This document shows positions 1-6,328 of a stretch of DNA of 6,948 nucleotides, in pieces; the stretch's first letter is position 1; the number at the start of each line of letters is the position of its first letter. A model generated the notes under the pieces. That model saw nothing but the letters and a program-made list of their open reading frames with translations, had not been told where the DNA came from and ran no database searches. The stretch covers positions 1 through 6,948 of the forward strand of contig CAILKC010000773.1 of assembly GCA_903834675.1 (NCBI GenBank). The letters are read 5' to 3'. The position numbers and the translations under genes are program-made. The DNA is from an uncultured Victivallales bacterium. Its GTDB lineage: Bacteria > Verrucomicrobiota > Lentisphaeria > Oligosphaerales > JAFGRS01.

Positions 1-70
1 AAGCGCTTTGGGTCATACGAGGTTGCTGCAAGTCTCATACAAGCAAACCCCTACGGAGTTGACTTGCGCC
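1..70 (-). repeat. Left copy of a 70-nt inverted repeat (REP-like element)
   Basis: The reverse complement of this stretch matches 663-732 at about 62 of 70 positions, and 16-57 matches 676-717 exactly (42 nt). Read on the minus strand, the core has a GTAG (plus positions 51-54) at the foot of an imperfect hairpin, with arms 42-51 and 19-27, one bulged T and a 14-nt loop. The match still holds at position 1, so the element probably continues left of the window. It is non-coding: the frame across it closes with a stop in this copy but not in the other. What is seen is the repeat and the fold; the link to REP-type elements is inference. Confidence 0.85.
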
Positions 71-88
71 CAAATCATACCACGAGCC

Positions 89-117
89 TTGACTACCACA
101 TTGTAGGACCCTAGACT
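89..117 (+). promoter_or_regulatory. Possible sigma-70-type promoter for the CBS-domain gene
   Basis: A TTGACT (89-94) is followed after a 17-nt spacer by TAGACT (112-117), which matches five of six and four of six consensus positions. Transcription would start near 124 and give a leader of about 90 nt before the CBS gene. A second TTGACT at 59-64, inside the edge of the repeat, has no well-spaced -10 partner. The call is by eye only, and promoter consensus in the likely host phylum is uncertain. Confidence 0.35.
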
Positions 118-199
118 AGTGCCGGTGTTGGCCGACTCGCCCGTAGTGGATTGGGCACGGGGCCGCGGCCAACCGAGGAAGCAGGAAGGCCCGACGTGC

Positions 200-207
200 A
201 AGGAAGG
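200..207 (+). promoter_or_regulatory. Ribosome binding site of the CBS-domain gene
   Basis: The purine run AAGGAAGG lies 8 nt before the ATG at 216. It supports that start and argues that this is a translated gene despite its small size. Confidence 0.7.
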
Positions 208-215
208 CGCATACC

Positions 216-659
216 ATGAAATGGATCGGCGATCTGCTCAAGGCCAAGGGGCACCAGGTCTGGTGCGTCCGGCCGACCGACTCCGTCTTAGACGCCATCA
301 AGCTCATGGCAGAGAAGGAGATCGGGGCGCTGGCCGTGACCGACGGCGACCGTGTCGAAGGCATTTTCTCCGAGCGCGACTATACCCGTAAGGTCATTCT
401 CCGGGGCCGCTCCGCGACGACGACCACGGTCCGCGACGTGATGACCACCAAGGTAGCCGTGGTCGACCCCCAGAAGACGGTTGAGGAATGCATGGCCTTG
501 ATGACTCACATGCACGTCCGGCACCTGCCCGTAATGGACGGCGGCAAGCTGGCCGGCATGATCTCCATCGGCGACCTGGTGAAGGCCATCATCGCCGAGC
601 AAAAGTTTGTCATCGAGCAACTCGAGAACTACATCTACGGGACCCCGTCGACCCGCTGA
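216..659 (+). CDS. Small tandem CBS-domain protein
   Basis: This 147-residue cytosolic protein consists almost entirely of a CBS pair (Bateman module). The first CBS motif spans about residues 8-62, with the typical run of alanine/isoleucine strand, 'VTDGDRVEGIFSERDYTRKV'. The second spans about 73-128, opening with VRDVMT and closing with 'RHLPVMDGGKLAGMISIGDL'. There is no attached enzyme or transporter domain and no membrane segment. CBS pairs bind adenosine-containing ligands such as AMP, ATP or SAM and act as energy or metabolite sensors; the ligand and partner here cannot be read from the sequence. The gene stands alone, converges with the minus-strand operon and is bracketed by inverted repeats. 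The right repeat begins 3 nt after its TGA stop. The length is normal for stand-alone CBS proteins. The family is certain, the role unknown. Confidence 0.95.
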   Translation: MKWIGDLLKAKGHQVWCVRPTDSVLDAIKLMAEKEIGALAVTDGDRVEGIFSERDYTRKVILRGRSATTTTVRDVMTTKVAVVDPQKTVEECMALMTHMHVRHLPVMDGGKLAGMISIGDLVKAIIAEQKFVIEQLENYIYGTPSTR

Positions 660-662
660 CCG

Positions 663-732
663 GGCGCAGGTCAGTTCCGTAGGGGTTTGCTTGTATGAGA
701 CTTGCAGCAACCTCGTAGGACACCAGGCGCTG
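663..732 (+). repeat. Right copy of the 70-nt inverted repeat (REP-like element)
   Basis: This is the inverted partner of 1-70, with an exact core at 676-717. It begins 3 nt after the CBS stop codon, so it forms the 3' untranslated region of that gene. The core folds as an imperfect hairpin: arms 682-691 and 706-714, an unpaired T at 688 and the loop 692-705. GTAG at 679-682 touches the foot of the stem. REP elements are defined by an imperfect palindrome with a 5' GTAG-like tetranucleotide and are often found as inverted pairs. The 14-nt loop is larger than in well-known REPs, and no transposase is visible, so membership is unproven. Confidence 0.85.
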
Positions 733-739
733 CCCATTC

Positions 740-771
740 CGCCCTTCGTCCGCCGCGGCGGACGAAGGGCG
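740..771. terminator. Perfect 32-nt GC-rich palindrome, possible bidirectional terminator
   Basis: The sequence is identical to its own reverse complement over 32 nt (arms CGCCCTTCGTCCGCCG and its complement) and would form a very stable hairpin in RNA of either strand. It lies between the convergent ends of the CBS gene (659) and the isomerase-like gene (910), the usual place for a shared terminator. Neither side has a T-run, so it is not a classic intrinsic terminator; it could instead stabilise 3' ends, or be part of the neighbouring repeat element. The palindrome is directly seen; its function is inference. Confidence 0.5.
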
Positions 772-789
772 TTGGAGGGCGCCGCGGCG

Positions 790-800
790 GCAAGTCTCAT
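790..800 (-). repeat. Third occurrence of the 11-nt repeat motif ATGAGACTTGC
   Basis: GCAAGTCTCAT here is the reverse complement of 695-705 inside the right repeat and the same as 28-38 in the left repeat. The pair 695-705/790-800 encloses the palindrome at 740-771, giving a nested stem structure about 105 nt long. Eleven identical bases in this short, motif-rich stretch are unlikely to be chance, though only the motif and not the full 70-nt repeat is present. Confidence 0.55.
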
Positions 801-909
801 TCCGGTCTGTCCGGCCGCCACGCCGGGGGCTCGGCTGATCCGCCGCGACTCGCCTTCCCGAACGCCGCTGGCCCTCTGCGGCGCTTGCCGTCCGCGCCAG
901 CAACACCCT

Positions 910-1674
910 TCACACGTCGCAGAGATCGACCGCCTCGCGCAGGCTGGTCAAGGGGTCTCGCGTCGGCACGAACTCGTGCCCGACGTAGCCCTGGTAGCCG
1001 CTCTCGGCGATGGCTTTCATCAGCGGCAGGTAGTTGATCTCCTGCGTGCCGTCAATCTCATTGCGCCCCGGGTTGCCGCCCGTGTGGAAGTGGCCGATGT
1101 AGGCGATGTTTTCCTTGATGGTCCGGATCAGGTCCCCTTCCATGATCTGCATGTGGTAGATGTCATAGAGGACCTTGACCCTGGGGCTACCGACGCGTTT
1201 GCAGATGTCGACGGTCCACGGCGTGCGGTCAGCCTGGTAGTCCTTGTGGTTGACCTTCGAATTCAGCAACTCGACGACCAGCGTCACCTGCTTCGCCTCC
1301 GCCAAGCCCGCGACCTGCTTGAGGGCCGCGACACAGTTCGCCGCACCCTCCTCCTCGGAGATACCTTCGCGGTTCCCGGAGAAACAGACGACGTTGGGGA
1401 AGCCGGCGGCCGAGGTCGCCTCGATCGACTCGCGGATCTGGCGCAGGCAGAGCTCGTGGTTTTCCGTGTGGTTCAGCCCCTTGGTGAGGCTGTGGCTGGG
1501 GGTGCAGGTGCAAATCAGGCCGAATTCCTTGAGCTGCGCGAACTCCGCGGGGCCGACCAGGTCAATGCCCAGCAACCCCATCTCCGCACAGGCCTTGCAG
1601 AATTCTGCGGGCGGGATCTTCCCGTAACACCAGCGGCTGACCGCTTGCTTGATCCGTCCTTTTCTCGGGGTCAT
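910..1674 (-). CDS. Hydroxypyruvate-isomerase-like TIM-barrel protein (sugar isomerase/epimerase family)
   Basis: With the start chosen here the protein has 254 residues, the usual size of the Hyi group of the xylose-isomerase-like (AP-endonuclease-2 fold) TIM barrels. It opens with 'KQAVSRWCYGKI', a typical first strand. The expected acidic and histidine residues of the metal site are visible: E135 in VVELLNS, D171 and H174 in YDIYHMQ, H195/H197 in GHFHTGG and E234 in YVGHEFVPT. E135 and E234 match the paired catalytic glutamates of hydroxypyruvate isomerase. That enzyme interconverts hydroxypyruvate and tartronate semialdehyde, but many family members act on other sugars or keto acids, so the substrate is open. 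There is no signal peptide. It lies about 121 nt downstream of the glycyl radical enzyme gene with no obvious terminator between, so it is probably cotranscribed. Upstream ATGs at 1683 and 1725 are in frame; the last would add a 17-residue leader with a poor ribosome site. Confidence 0.85.
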   Translation of the reverse strand: MTPRKGRIKQAVSRWCYGKIPPAEFCKACAEMGLLGIDLVGPAEFAQLKEFGLICTCTPSHSLTKGLNHTENHELCLRQIRESIEATSAAGFPNVVCFSGNREGISEEEGAANCVAALKQVAGLAEAKQVTLVVELLNSKVNHKDYQADRTPWTVDICKRVGSPRVKVLYDIYHMQIMEGDLIRTIKENIAYIGHFHTGGNPGRNEIDGTQEINYLPLMKAIAESGYQGYVGHEFVPTRDPLTSLREAVDLCDV

Positions 1675-1795
1675 CGTCCTCATTTCCTTTCCGGGTTTGT
1701 CGGTACGCACCAGGCCGGAGATCATTCAGACCACCGTTGTCGCCCGTGCCCCGACCGTAGCTTGCGCCGCGGCACCTGCGTGGGGCGGGTTCCAC
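1675..1795 (-). other. Intergenic spacer between the glycyl radical enzyme and the isomerase-like gene
   Basis: This is the only long gap in the minus-strand array. No strong hairpin followed by T residues, no clear promoter and no repeat shared with other parts of the window was found by eye. It contains the in-frame upstream ATGs at 1683 and 1725. Readthrough from the upstream gene is therefore the simplest model. Confidence 0.4.
1683..1692 (-). promoter_or_regulatory. Purine-rich ribosome site that helps choose the start of the isomerase-like gene
   Basis: The minus strand reads GGAAAGGAAA here. Its AGGA core (plus 1685-1688) lies 10 nt before the ATG at 1674, an acceptable spacing, but only 1 nt before the ATG at 1683. 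This and the family length favour 1674. The ATG at 1683 remains possible because the first GGA sits 6 nt before it. Confidence 0.45.
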
Positions 1796-3952
1796 TCAAA
1801 GCCTTTGCTCTGTACGCTGGATGACCATGTCCTGCCACTCGCGACCCAGAGTGACAAAGCGGGCCGACCAGCCCGAGATGCGCACCGATAAGTTCGGATA
1901 GCGTTCGGGGTGCGCCTGCGCCTCACGCAACACTCCTGCGTCGGCCACGTCCACCTGCAGGTAGAACCCGCCCTGCGCCACAAACGTCTTGAGCAGAGTC
2001 TCCAGCGCCTGCACGCCGCGCTCGTCCCCCAGGCATCCCGGGTGGAACTTCAGGTCCAGCGGCGTGCCGCAGGTGAGCAGCGAGAAGTCCTGCTTGCAGA
2101 ACGAGCGAATGACGGCTGTCGGTCCACGCCGGTCGGTGCCCGGGGTCGGCGCCAGGTTGCTGGCCAGGGTCTCGTGCGCCTTGGCGCCAAAGGGTTGTGC
2201 CGTACGCTGCGGTCGGAATGCCAATTCGCGCCCAAAAGTGCTGATTCCGGGCGGCATGAACACCCCCTTACGGCGTGGCCGTTCGCGACAGATGGAGACG
2301 AAATCGGTAAACACCCGAGTCAGCATCGCGTCGGCCGCCTCGTCGTCGTTGCCATAGAGAACCAAGTCGCGGCGCAACCCTTGCCGCAACTCCTCGTGCC
2401 CCTCCCAGTCCCGCCGCAGGATGTCGGCCAGTTCGCCGAGGCTGAACCGGCGCTCGGCAAAGACCAGGTGTTGCAGCGCGTACAGGCTATTGGCGGTGTC
2501 CGGCATGCCGCCGGCGTGCGGGCTGCACACCGTGTAATGCGCCCCGCGCCCATGATAAGGCCGGGCCGACTCGATGCAGTCCTCCACCAACAGCGACAGC
2601 AGCGGCGACGGCGGCCCCTGCGAGTACACCGCCTCGCCGCGCACGCCGAGGGCCTCCAGCGTCTGGCGCAGCTTGCCCAGGAAAAGGGCGTAGAAGGCCT
2701 CAAACGTGGCACAGTCAGGGGTCACCGTGTCGGCCGGCCCGAGCCCCAACGTGTTCTGAAAGACCAGCAACAGGTCAAAGGGTAGGTAGGCGAATGCCGT
2801 CTTGCCGGGGATGGTGACCTCCCAGCAGCCGTCGTTGGCGAAGTCCCGGGCGTGCTCCAGCGGGTAGCCGAACTCGACCAGCGACTGAATGATCAACTCG
2901 TCGTTGTAGATGGAGACGATGCCACCGCCGAGGCGCTGCACTTCGGCGATGCGACGCCAGAGCCGTTCCGGGGTCTGGCGGTTGACGCGCACCGCAATGG
3001 GGAAGTCGCTGATATGCAGTTCTTCGGCGATGTCGAGAATCAGGAACGTGACCTCATTGCAGACCTGGCGGCCGGCTTCGTCCACGCCCCCCAACACGAC
3101 ATTCTGGTAGAACTGGGCATCGCCGCCCGAGGGGCCGTGATCCTGGCGGCAGCCAATCCACTCGCAGCCCTTGATCCAGAAGTGCGCCAGTAAGTCGCGC
3201 GCCTCATCTAGCGTAATGACGGATTCGGCCAGGTCGTGGTGCAGGTAGGGTCCCAGCATCTTGTCCATCCGGCCCAGGCCGGACCAGTTGCCGCACAGAC
3301 GCTGGAATTCCCACAGGAACCAGAGCGCCTGCAACGCTTCGCGGAAGGTGCGCGGCGGCTTCTCCGGGACCGGCTCTAGGGCGGCACGAACCTCCTCCAG
3401 GCGAGCCCGCTCCGCGGCCGTCGCTACCGCGGCCTGCGCCGCCAGCTCGTCGAGCAGGCGACGATGCCAGACCGCCATGGCGTCAAGACAGCGCTCCAGC
3501 GCTTCGAGGAACGCCGCCTGCTCCGCGCCCAGATCGCCGACGGCTCGGCGGGCCGCGATGCGGGGGCGCCAGGAGCAGAGCCCGTCGCGCAGCACTCGCT
3601 CAAAACCGAGCGTGATGTGGCTGGTCCCGGCGACCCCGGCCACCGGTATCTGGTGATAGGCGGACTCGAGCAGCGGCGCCGCGCCCGCCAGCCGTTCCTC
3701 GGCGCTGACGAACAACGGCGCCTCTGCGGCGATGCGCATGACCGCATGGGCAGCGCGCAACTCGGCTGACGCGCTCGCTTCCGCCGCGCTGAGGCTAAAC
3801 GTCGCCCGGCCCATGCGGCGGCCGTACTCGCCCAGCAGGACACGCGCGGCCAACCGCCGGGTCGCTTCCGGCAGCCGCCGCACCGGCGGGCCCTGCAGCG
3901 CCGCCCCAAAGGAATCGTCCAGTTGCCTGGCGGAGGTCGGCTCGGTAGTCAT
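1796..3952 (-). CDS. Glycyl radical enzyme of the pyruvate formate-lyase superfamily, substrate unknown
   Basis: The 718-residue protein has both hallmarks of the superfamily. The thiyl-radical loop is FANDGCWEVT with Cys376 and an acidic Glu378; the C-terminal glycyl loop is VRISGWSARF with Gly694, 25 residues from the end as expected. Other family blocks are 'GTSHITLGFERVLRDGL' (110-124), 'QNVVLGGVDEAG' (283-294), 'LILDIAEELHISDFPIAVRV' (304-323), 'IYNDELIIQSL' (348-358) and 'LAPTPGTDRRGPTAVIRS' (600-617). The single Cys followed by x-Glu resembles the dehydratase/lyase-type members (GCVE) and not pyruvate formate-lyase, which has two adjacent cysteines. The Trp in both loops is unusual. 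The protein is somewhat shorter than pyruvate formate-lyase (about 760) and choline lyase (about 850). It acts in the cytosol and needs post-translational activation by a radical SAM activase, which is not seen here. Its ATG overlaps the stop of the upstream gene (ATGA). The family is sure, the reaction unknown. Confidence 0.93.
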   Translation of the reverse strand: MTTEPTSARQLDDSFGAALQGPPVRRLPEATRRLAARVLLGEYGRRMGRATFSLSAAEASASAELRAAHAVMRIAAEAPLFVSAEERLAGAAPLLESAYHQIPVAGVAGTSHITLGFERVLRDGLCSWRPRIAARRAVGDLGAEQAAFLEALERCLDAMAVWHRRLLDELAAQAAVATAAERARLEEVRAALEPVPEKPPRTFREALQALWFLWEFQRLCGNWSGLGRMDKMLGPYLHHDLAESVITLDEARDLLAHFWIKGCEWIGCRQDHGPSGGDAQFYQNVVLGGVDEAGRQVCNEVTFLILDIAEELHISDFPIAVRVNRQTPERLWRRIAEVQRLGGGIVSIYNDELIIQSLVEFGYPLEHARDFANDGCWEVTIPGKTAFAYLPFDLLLVFQNTLGLGPADTVTPDCATFEAFYALFLGKLRQTLEALGVRGEAVYSQGPPSPLLSLLVEDCIESARPYHGRGAHYTVCSPHAGGMPDTANSLYALQHLVFAERRFSLGELADILRRDWEGHEELRQGLRRDLVLYGNDDEAADAMLTRVFTDFVSICRERPRRKGVFMPPGISTFGRELAFRPQRTAQPFGAKAHETLASNLAPTPGTDRRGPTAVIRSFCKQDFSLLTCGTPLDLKFHPGCLGDERGVQALETLLKTFVAQGGFYLQVDVADAGVLREAQAHPERYPNLSVRISGWSARFVTLGREWQDMVIQRTEQRL

Positions 3953-5763
3953 CGAGAAGGTCTCCTTGCGCTCGTTCCCGGCCGCGGCGGGCGCCCGGCT
4001 CCCGTGGGCCGCCGCGGCGCGCCGGCCTGGCCCGGCGGCAGATGCCGATCAGGAAACAGGACGCGGTGCTGATCCTCGCGCTCGCGGTCCGTTCGGGCCA
4101 CGTGAATGGGATGGCCCGCAGCGTCGCAACCGGCGTAAAACATGGCCGTCGCCACCGTTCCCGGCGTCGGCACAAAACACTGGACCTGCTGCGGTTGCCA
4201 GCCCTGGGCCCGAAACCACGCCGCCAGCTGCGTCATGTCATCCATGGAACACCCGGGAAAAGCACTCATGACGTACGGCACCACATATTGCTCCCGGTCC
4301 TGGCCCGCGCTCACCCTACCAAAGACCTCCAGAAAGCGCTCGAAGAGGCTGAAGTCGCTCTTGCGCATCAGCTTCAGCACGTGGTCGACGCAGTGCTCTG
4401 GAGCCAGCTTCAACTGTCCGCCCACAAACTCCGCGGTCAGGCCGCGGGCGAACTCCGCATCCTCCAGGGCCAGGTCATGGCGTACGCCGCTGGCGACGCG
4501 CACATGCTTGACGCCAGGAACCGCACGAGCCGCACGCAGCAACCCCAGGTACTCGCGTTGCCGCGGCTGCAGGTGTGGACAGATCCCAGGCGAGAGGCAA
4601 CTGGGCCGCAGGCAGCGCGACGGCTCAGCGCCGCAGGCAGCCCCCCAGAAGTTTGCCGTCGGCCCGCCAATGTCCGTAAGCGCCCCCGACCACTCCGGGT
4701 GCTGCGTCATGGCCCGAATCTCGCGCAACACCGATGCCTGTGAACGCGAGCGGATGCGCCGCCCCTGGTGCAGCGCCAGCGCACAAAACGAGCACCCGCC
4801 GCCGCAACCGCGCACCGCGGTCACGCTCCAACGCACCATGTCGAGCCCGGGAATGCGTTCGCCGCAGTCGGGGTGTGCGTCGCGGGTGAACGGCAGGTCA
4901 GCGATCCGCTCGAAGTCGGCGGTCCCGGGCGCCGTCGGCGGGGTCAGGATGATAAAACGGTCGCCATGCGCCTGCGCCAGAACGGTCGTCCCCTGATGCA
5001 CCTGCCGCTCGATGGCCACCGTGGCCTCCAGCAGCGCCGCCGGCCGGGCCAGGATGTCCTCGTATGACGGCAGAACCTCCGCCTCCGCGGGCCGCGCCCC
5101 GATATAGGCCGCCCCGGGAAGGCCCTCGAGACCGATGCCGTCCCGCAGACGCCGAGCCACCTCGATGAGGGTGGATTCCGCCATGCCGTACAGAATCAGA
5201 TCGGCCTTGGCATCGAGAAGCAGACTGCGCCGGACGCTGTCGCTCCAGAAGTCGTAGTGCGCCGCGCGCCGCAGCGACGCCTCGATGCCACCCAGGATGA
5301 CCGGGAGGCCGGGGAAGGCCTGCCGCACCAGGTTGCTGTAGACGATGCAAGCGCGGTTTGGCCGCCGACCCGCCAGGCCGCCCGGCGTGTAGGCATCGTC
5401 AGAGCGCTTCTTGCGGAAGGCGGTGTAGTGGGCCAGCAGCGAGTCCAGACAGCCCGCCGAGATGCCGCAGAAGAGGCGCGGCCGACCCATGCACTGGAGG
5501 TCCTCCGGCGAGTCCCAGCGCGGTTGCGCCACGATGCCGACGCGGTAGCCCTCCGCCTCCAGCACCCGGCCCAGCAACGGCACCCCGAAGGCGGGATGGT
5601 CAGCATAGGCGTCGCCGCTGACCAACAGCACATCGAGCTGCTCCCAGCCACGCGCCGCCATATCTGCCCGGGATACAGGCAGGAAACGCGAGCGCTCGGC
5701 CGCGCGCCGCGGCGGCCTGAGCTCAGGGACCGTTGCGGGACGCCTGGGCGGGGTGTGTCGCAT
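3949..5763 (-). CDS. ygiQ: YgiQ-family (UPF0313) radical SAM protein
   Basis: The 604-residue protein can be followed against E. coli YgiQ through most of its length: 'FLPVSRADM', 'LVSGDAYADHPAFG' (48-60), 'DDAYTPGGLAGRRPNRA' (122-138), 'VILGGIEASLRRAAHYDFWS' (155-174), then 'SGVRHD', 'LKLAPEH' and 'PYVMSAFPG'. The radical SAM cluster motif C320-x3-C324-x2-C327 (RGCGGGCSFC) would bind a 4Fe-4S cluster. A second cysteine group, C377, C384, C389 and C395 (up to PGICPH), follows GGPTAN as in other YgiQ proteins and may hold another metal centre. The N-terminal part resembles the cobalamin-binding-like region of the family. The C-terminus (about 572-604) is a proline/arginine-rich tail, short beside that of E. 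coli. The family's reaction is not established. The gene starts 15 nt after apt and overlaps the glycyl radical enzyme gene by 4 nt. The ribosome site is weak, suggesting coupling to apt. Confidence 0.93.
   Translation of the reverse strand: MRHTPPRRPATVPELRPPRRAAERSRFLPVSRADMAARGWEQLDVLLVSGDAYADHPAFGVPLLGRVLEAEGYRVGIVAQPRWDSPEDLQCMGRPRLFCGISAGCLDSLLAHYTAFRKKRSDDAYTPGGLAGRRPNRACIVYSNLVRQAFPGLPVILGGIEASLRRAAHYDFWSDSVRRSLLLDAKADLILYGMAESTLIEVARRLRDGIGLEGLPGAAYIGARPAEAEVLPSYEDILARPAALLEATVAIERQVHQGTTVLAQAHGDRFIILTPPTAPGTADFERIADLPFTRDAHPDCGERIPGLDMVRWSVTAVRGCGGGCSFCALALHQGRRIRSRSQASVLREIRAMTQHPEWSGALTDIGGPTANFWGAACGAEPSRCLRPSCLSPGICPHLQPRQREYLGLLRAARAVPGVKHVRVASGVRHDLALEDAEFARGLTAEFVGGQLKLAPEHCVDHVLKLMRKSDFSLFERFLEVFGRVSAGQDREQYVVPYVMSAFPGCSMDDMTQLAAWFRAQGWQPQQVQCFVPTPGTVATAMFYAGCDAAGHPIHVARTDREREDQHRVLFPDRHLPPGQAGAPRRPTGAGRPPRPGTSARRPSR
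3962..3967 (-). promoter_or_regulatory. Ribosome binding site of the glycyl radical enzyme, inside the upstream gene
   Basis: AAGGAG on the minus strand lies 9 nt before the ATG at 3952, within the last codons of the YgiQ-family gene. With the 4-nt ATGA stop/start overlap it fixes the start and indicates translational coupling of the two radical proteins. Confidence 0.75.
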
Positions 5764-5778
5764 CTCTATGCCCGGCCT

Positions 5779-6312
5779 CTACTCGCCCTCGAACTCGGAG
5801 AGGAAGAAGATCTTGTAGCCCTGCGCGTGGAGCCGCTTCTCGCCGCCCACCTCCGGCAGATTGACGATGAAGGCGATCTCGGCCACGATGCCGCCGAGCT
5901 TCTCGATCAGCGCCGCTGCCGCCAGGGCGGTACCGCCGGTGGCCAGCAGGTCATCGACCAGCAGCACCCGCGCGCCGGCCGCAAAGGCATCCTTGTGAAC
6001 CTGGATGCGGTCGGTGCCATACTCCAGCGCGTACTCCTGCGTGATCGTCTCGCCCGGCAGTTTGCCGGCCTTGCGGATCGGCACAAAGCCCTTGCCCAAG
6101 GCGCCGGCAATGGCCCCACCCACGATGAAACCCCGCGCCTCGATCCCCGCAACCACGTCAAACGAAACCGCGGCGGAGCGGTAGCGCTGGGTGAACCCCT
6201 CGAGCATCAGCCGGAACCCCTCCGCGTCCTTGAGGAGCGTGGTGATGTCTCGGAACATGATGCCCTTCTTGGGGTAGTCGGGGATCGTCCTGATGCGTGA
6301 CTTGATGGACAT
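5779..6312 (-). CDS. apt: Adenine phosphoribosyltransferase
   Basis: This 177-residue cytosolic enzyme makes AMP from adenine and PRPP. The N-terminus 'IRTIPDYPKKGIMFRDITTL' (7-26) is the classic Apt opening. The PRPP-binding loop is 'VLLVDDLLATGGTA' (117-130), and 'GIEARGFIVGGAIA' (56-69) and 'FVPIRKAGKLPGET' (76-89) are the other signature segments. The length is standard. The start at 6312 is chosen over an in-frame ATG at 6351 because AGGAGG lies 5 nt before it, because the family begins near MSIKSRIR, and because the upstream ATG would lie inside the preceding gene. It sits 16 nt after the methylthioadenosine phosphorylase gene, whose product releases the adenine it uses, so the pair forms a direct salvage route. 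Confidence 0.97.
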   Translation of the reverse strand: MSIKSRIRTIPDYPKKGIMFRDITTLLKDAEGFRLMLEGFTQRYRSAAVSFDVVAGIEARGFIVGGAIAGALGKGFVPIRKAGKLPGETITQEYALEYGTDRIQVHKDAFAAGARVLLVDDLLATGGTALAAAALIEKLGGIVAEIAFIVNLPEVGGEKRLHAQGYKIFFLSEFEGE

Positions 6313-6317
6313 GCTGT

Positions 6318-6323
6318 CCTCCT
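6318..6323 (-). promoter_or_regulatory. Shine-Dalgarno site that fixes the apt start
   Basis: A perfect AGGAGG on the minus strand is placed 5 nt before the ATG at 6312. It fills most of the 16-nt gap after the phosphorylase stop codon and is the best ribosome site in the window. Confidence 0.85.
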
Positions 6324-6328
6324 GTTGG

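Noticed and set aside
1..732. A peptide with VGVCLYETCSNLV encoded by both repeat copies, suggesting a coding repeat
   Set aside because: The peptide follows simply from the identical 42-nt core. One copy runs into a stop right after it, flanking frames differ, and the fold explains the conservation better.
1..800. CRISPR array or integron cassette
   Set aside because: The repeats are inverted and far apart with no regular spacers, and no clear core-site pair of an integron recombination site was found.
863..883. Small stem (CGCCGC/GCGGCG) as terminator of the minus-strand operon
   Set aside because: Six base pairs with a 9-nt loop and no T-run are expected by chance in such GC-rich sequence.
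607..1824. Long plus-strand open frame of about 405 codons
   Set aside because: It runs antisense through the isomerase-like gene, spans the repeat and palindrome and has no recognisable domain. High GC gives such shadow frames.
1796..3952. Naming the enzyme pyruvate formate-lyase (pflB)
   Set aside because: The adjacent Cys-Cys pair of pyruvate formate-lyase is absent; the loop is Gly-Cys-Trp-Glu.
3949..5763. Calling the YgiQ-family protein the activase of the glycyl radical enzyme
   Set aside because: It shares the Cx3Cx2C motif, but its length, domain order and blocks are those of YgiQ, and true activases are much smaller and of a different radical SAM branch. Kept only as a hypothesis of partnership.
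5257..6300. Long plus-strand open frame of about 347 codons, and a similar one at 1910-2785
   Set aside because: They are antisense to ygiQ/apt and to the glycyl radical enzyme, with arginine-, alanine- and glutamine-rich translations typical of shadows.
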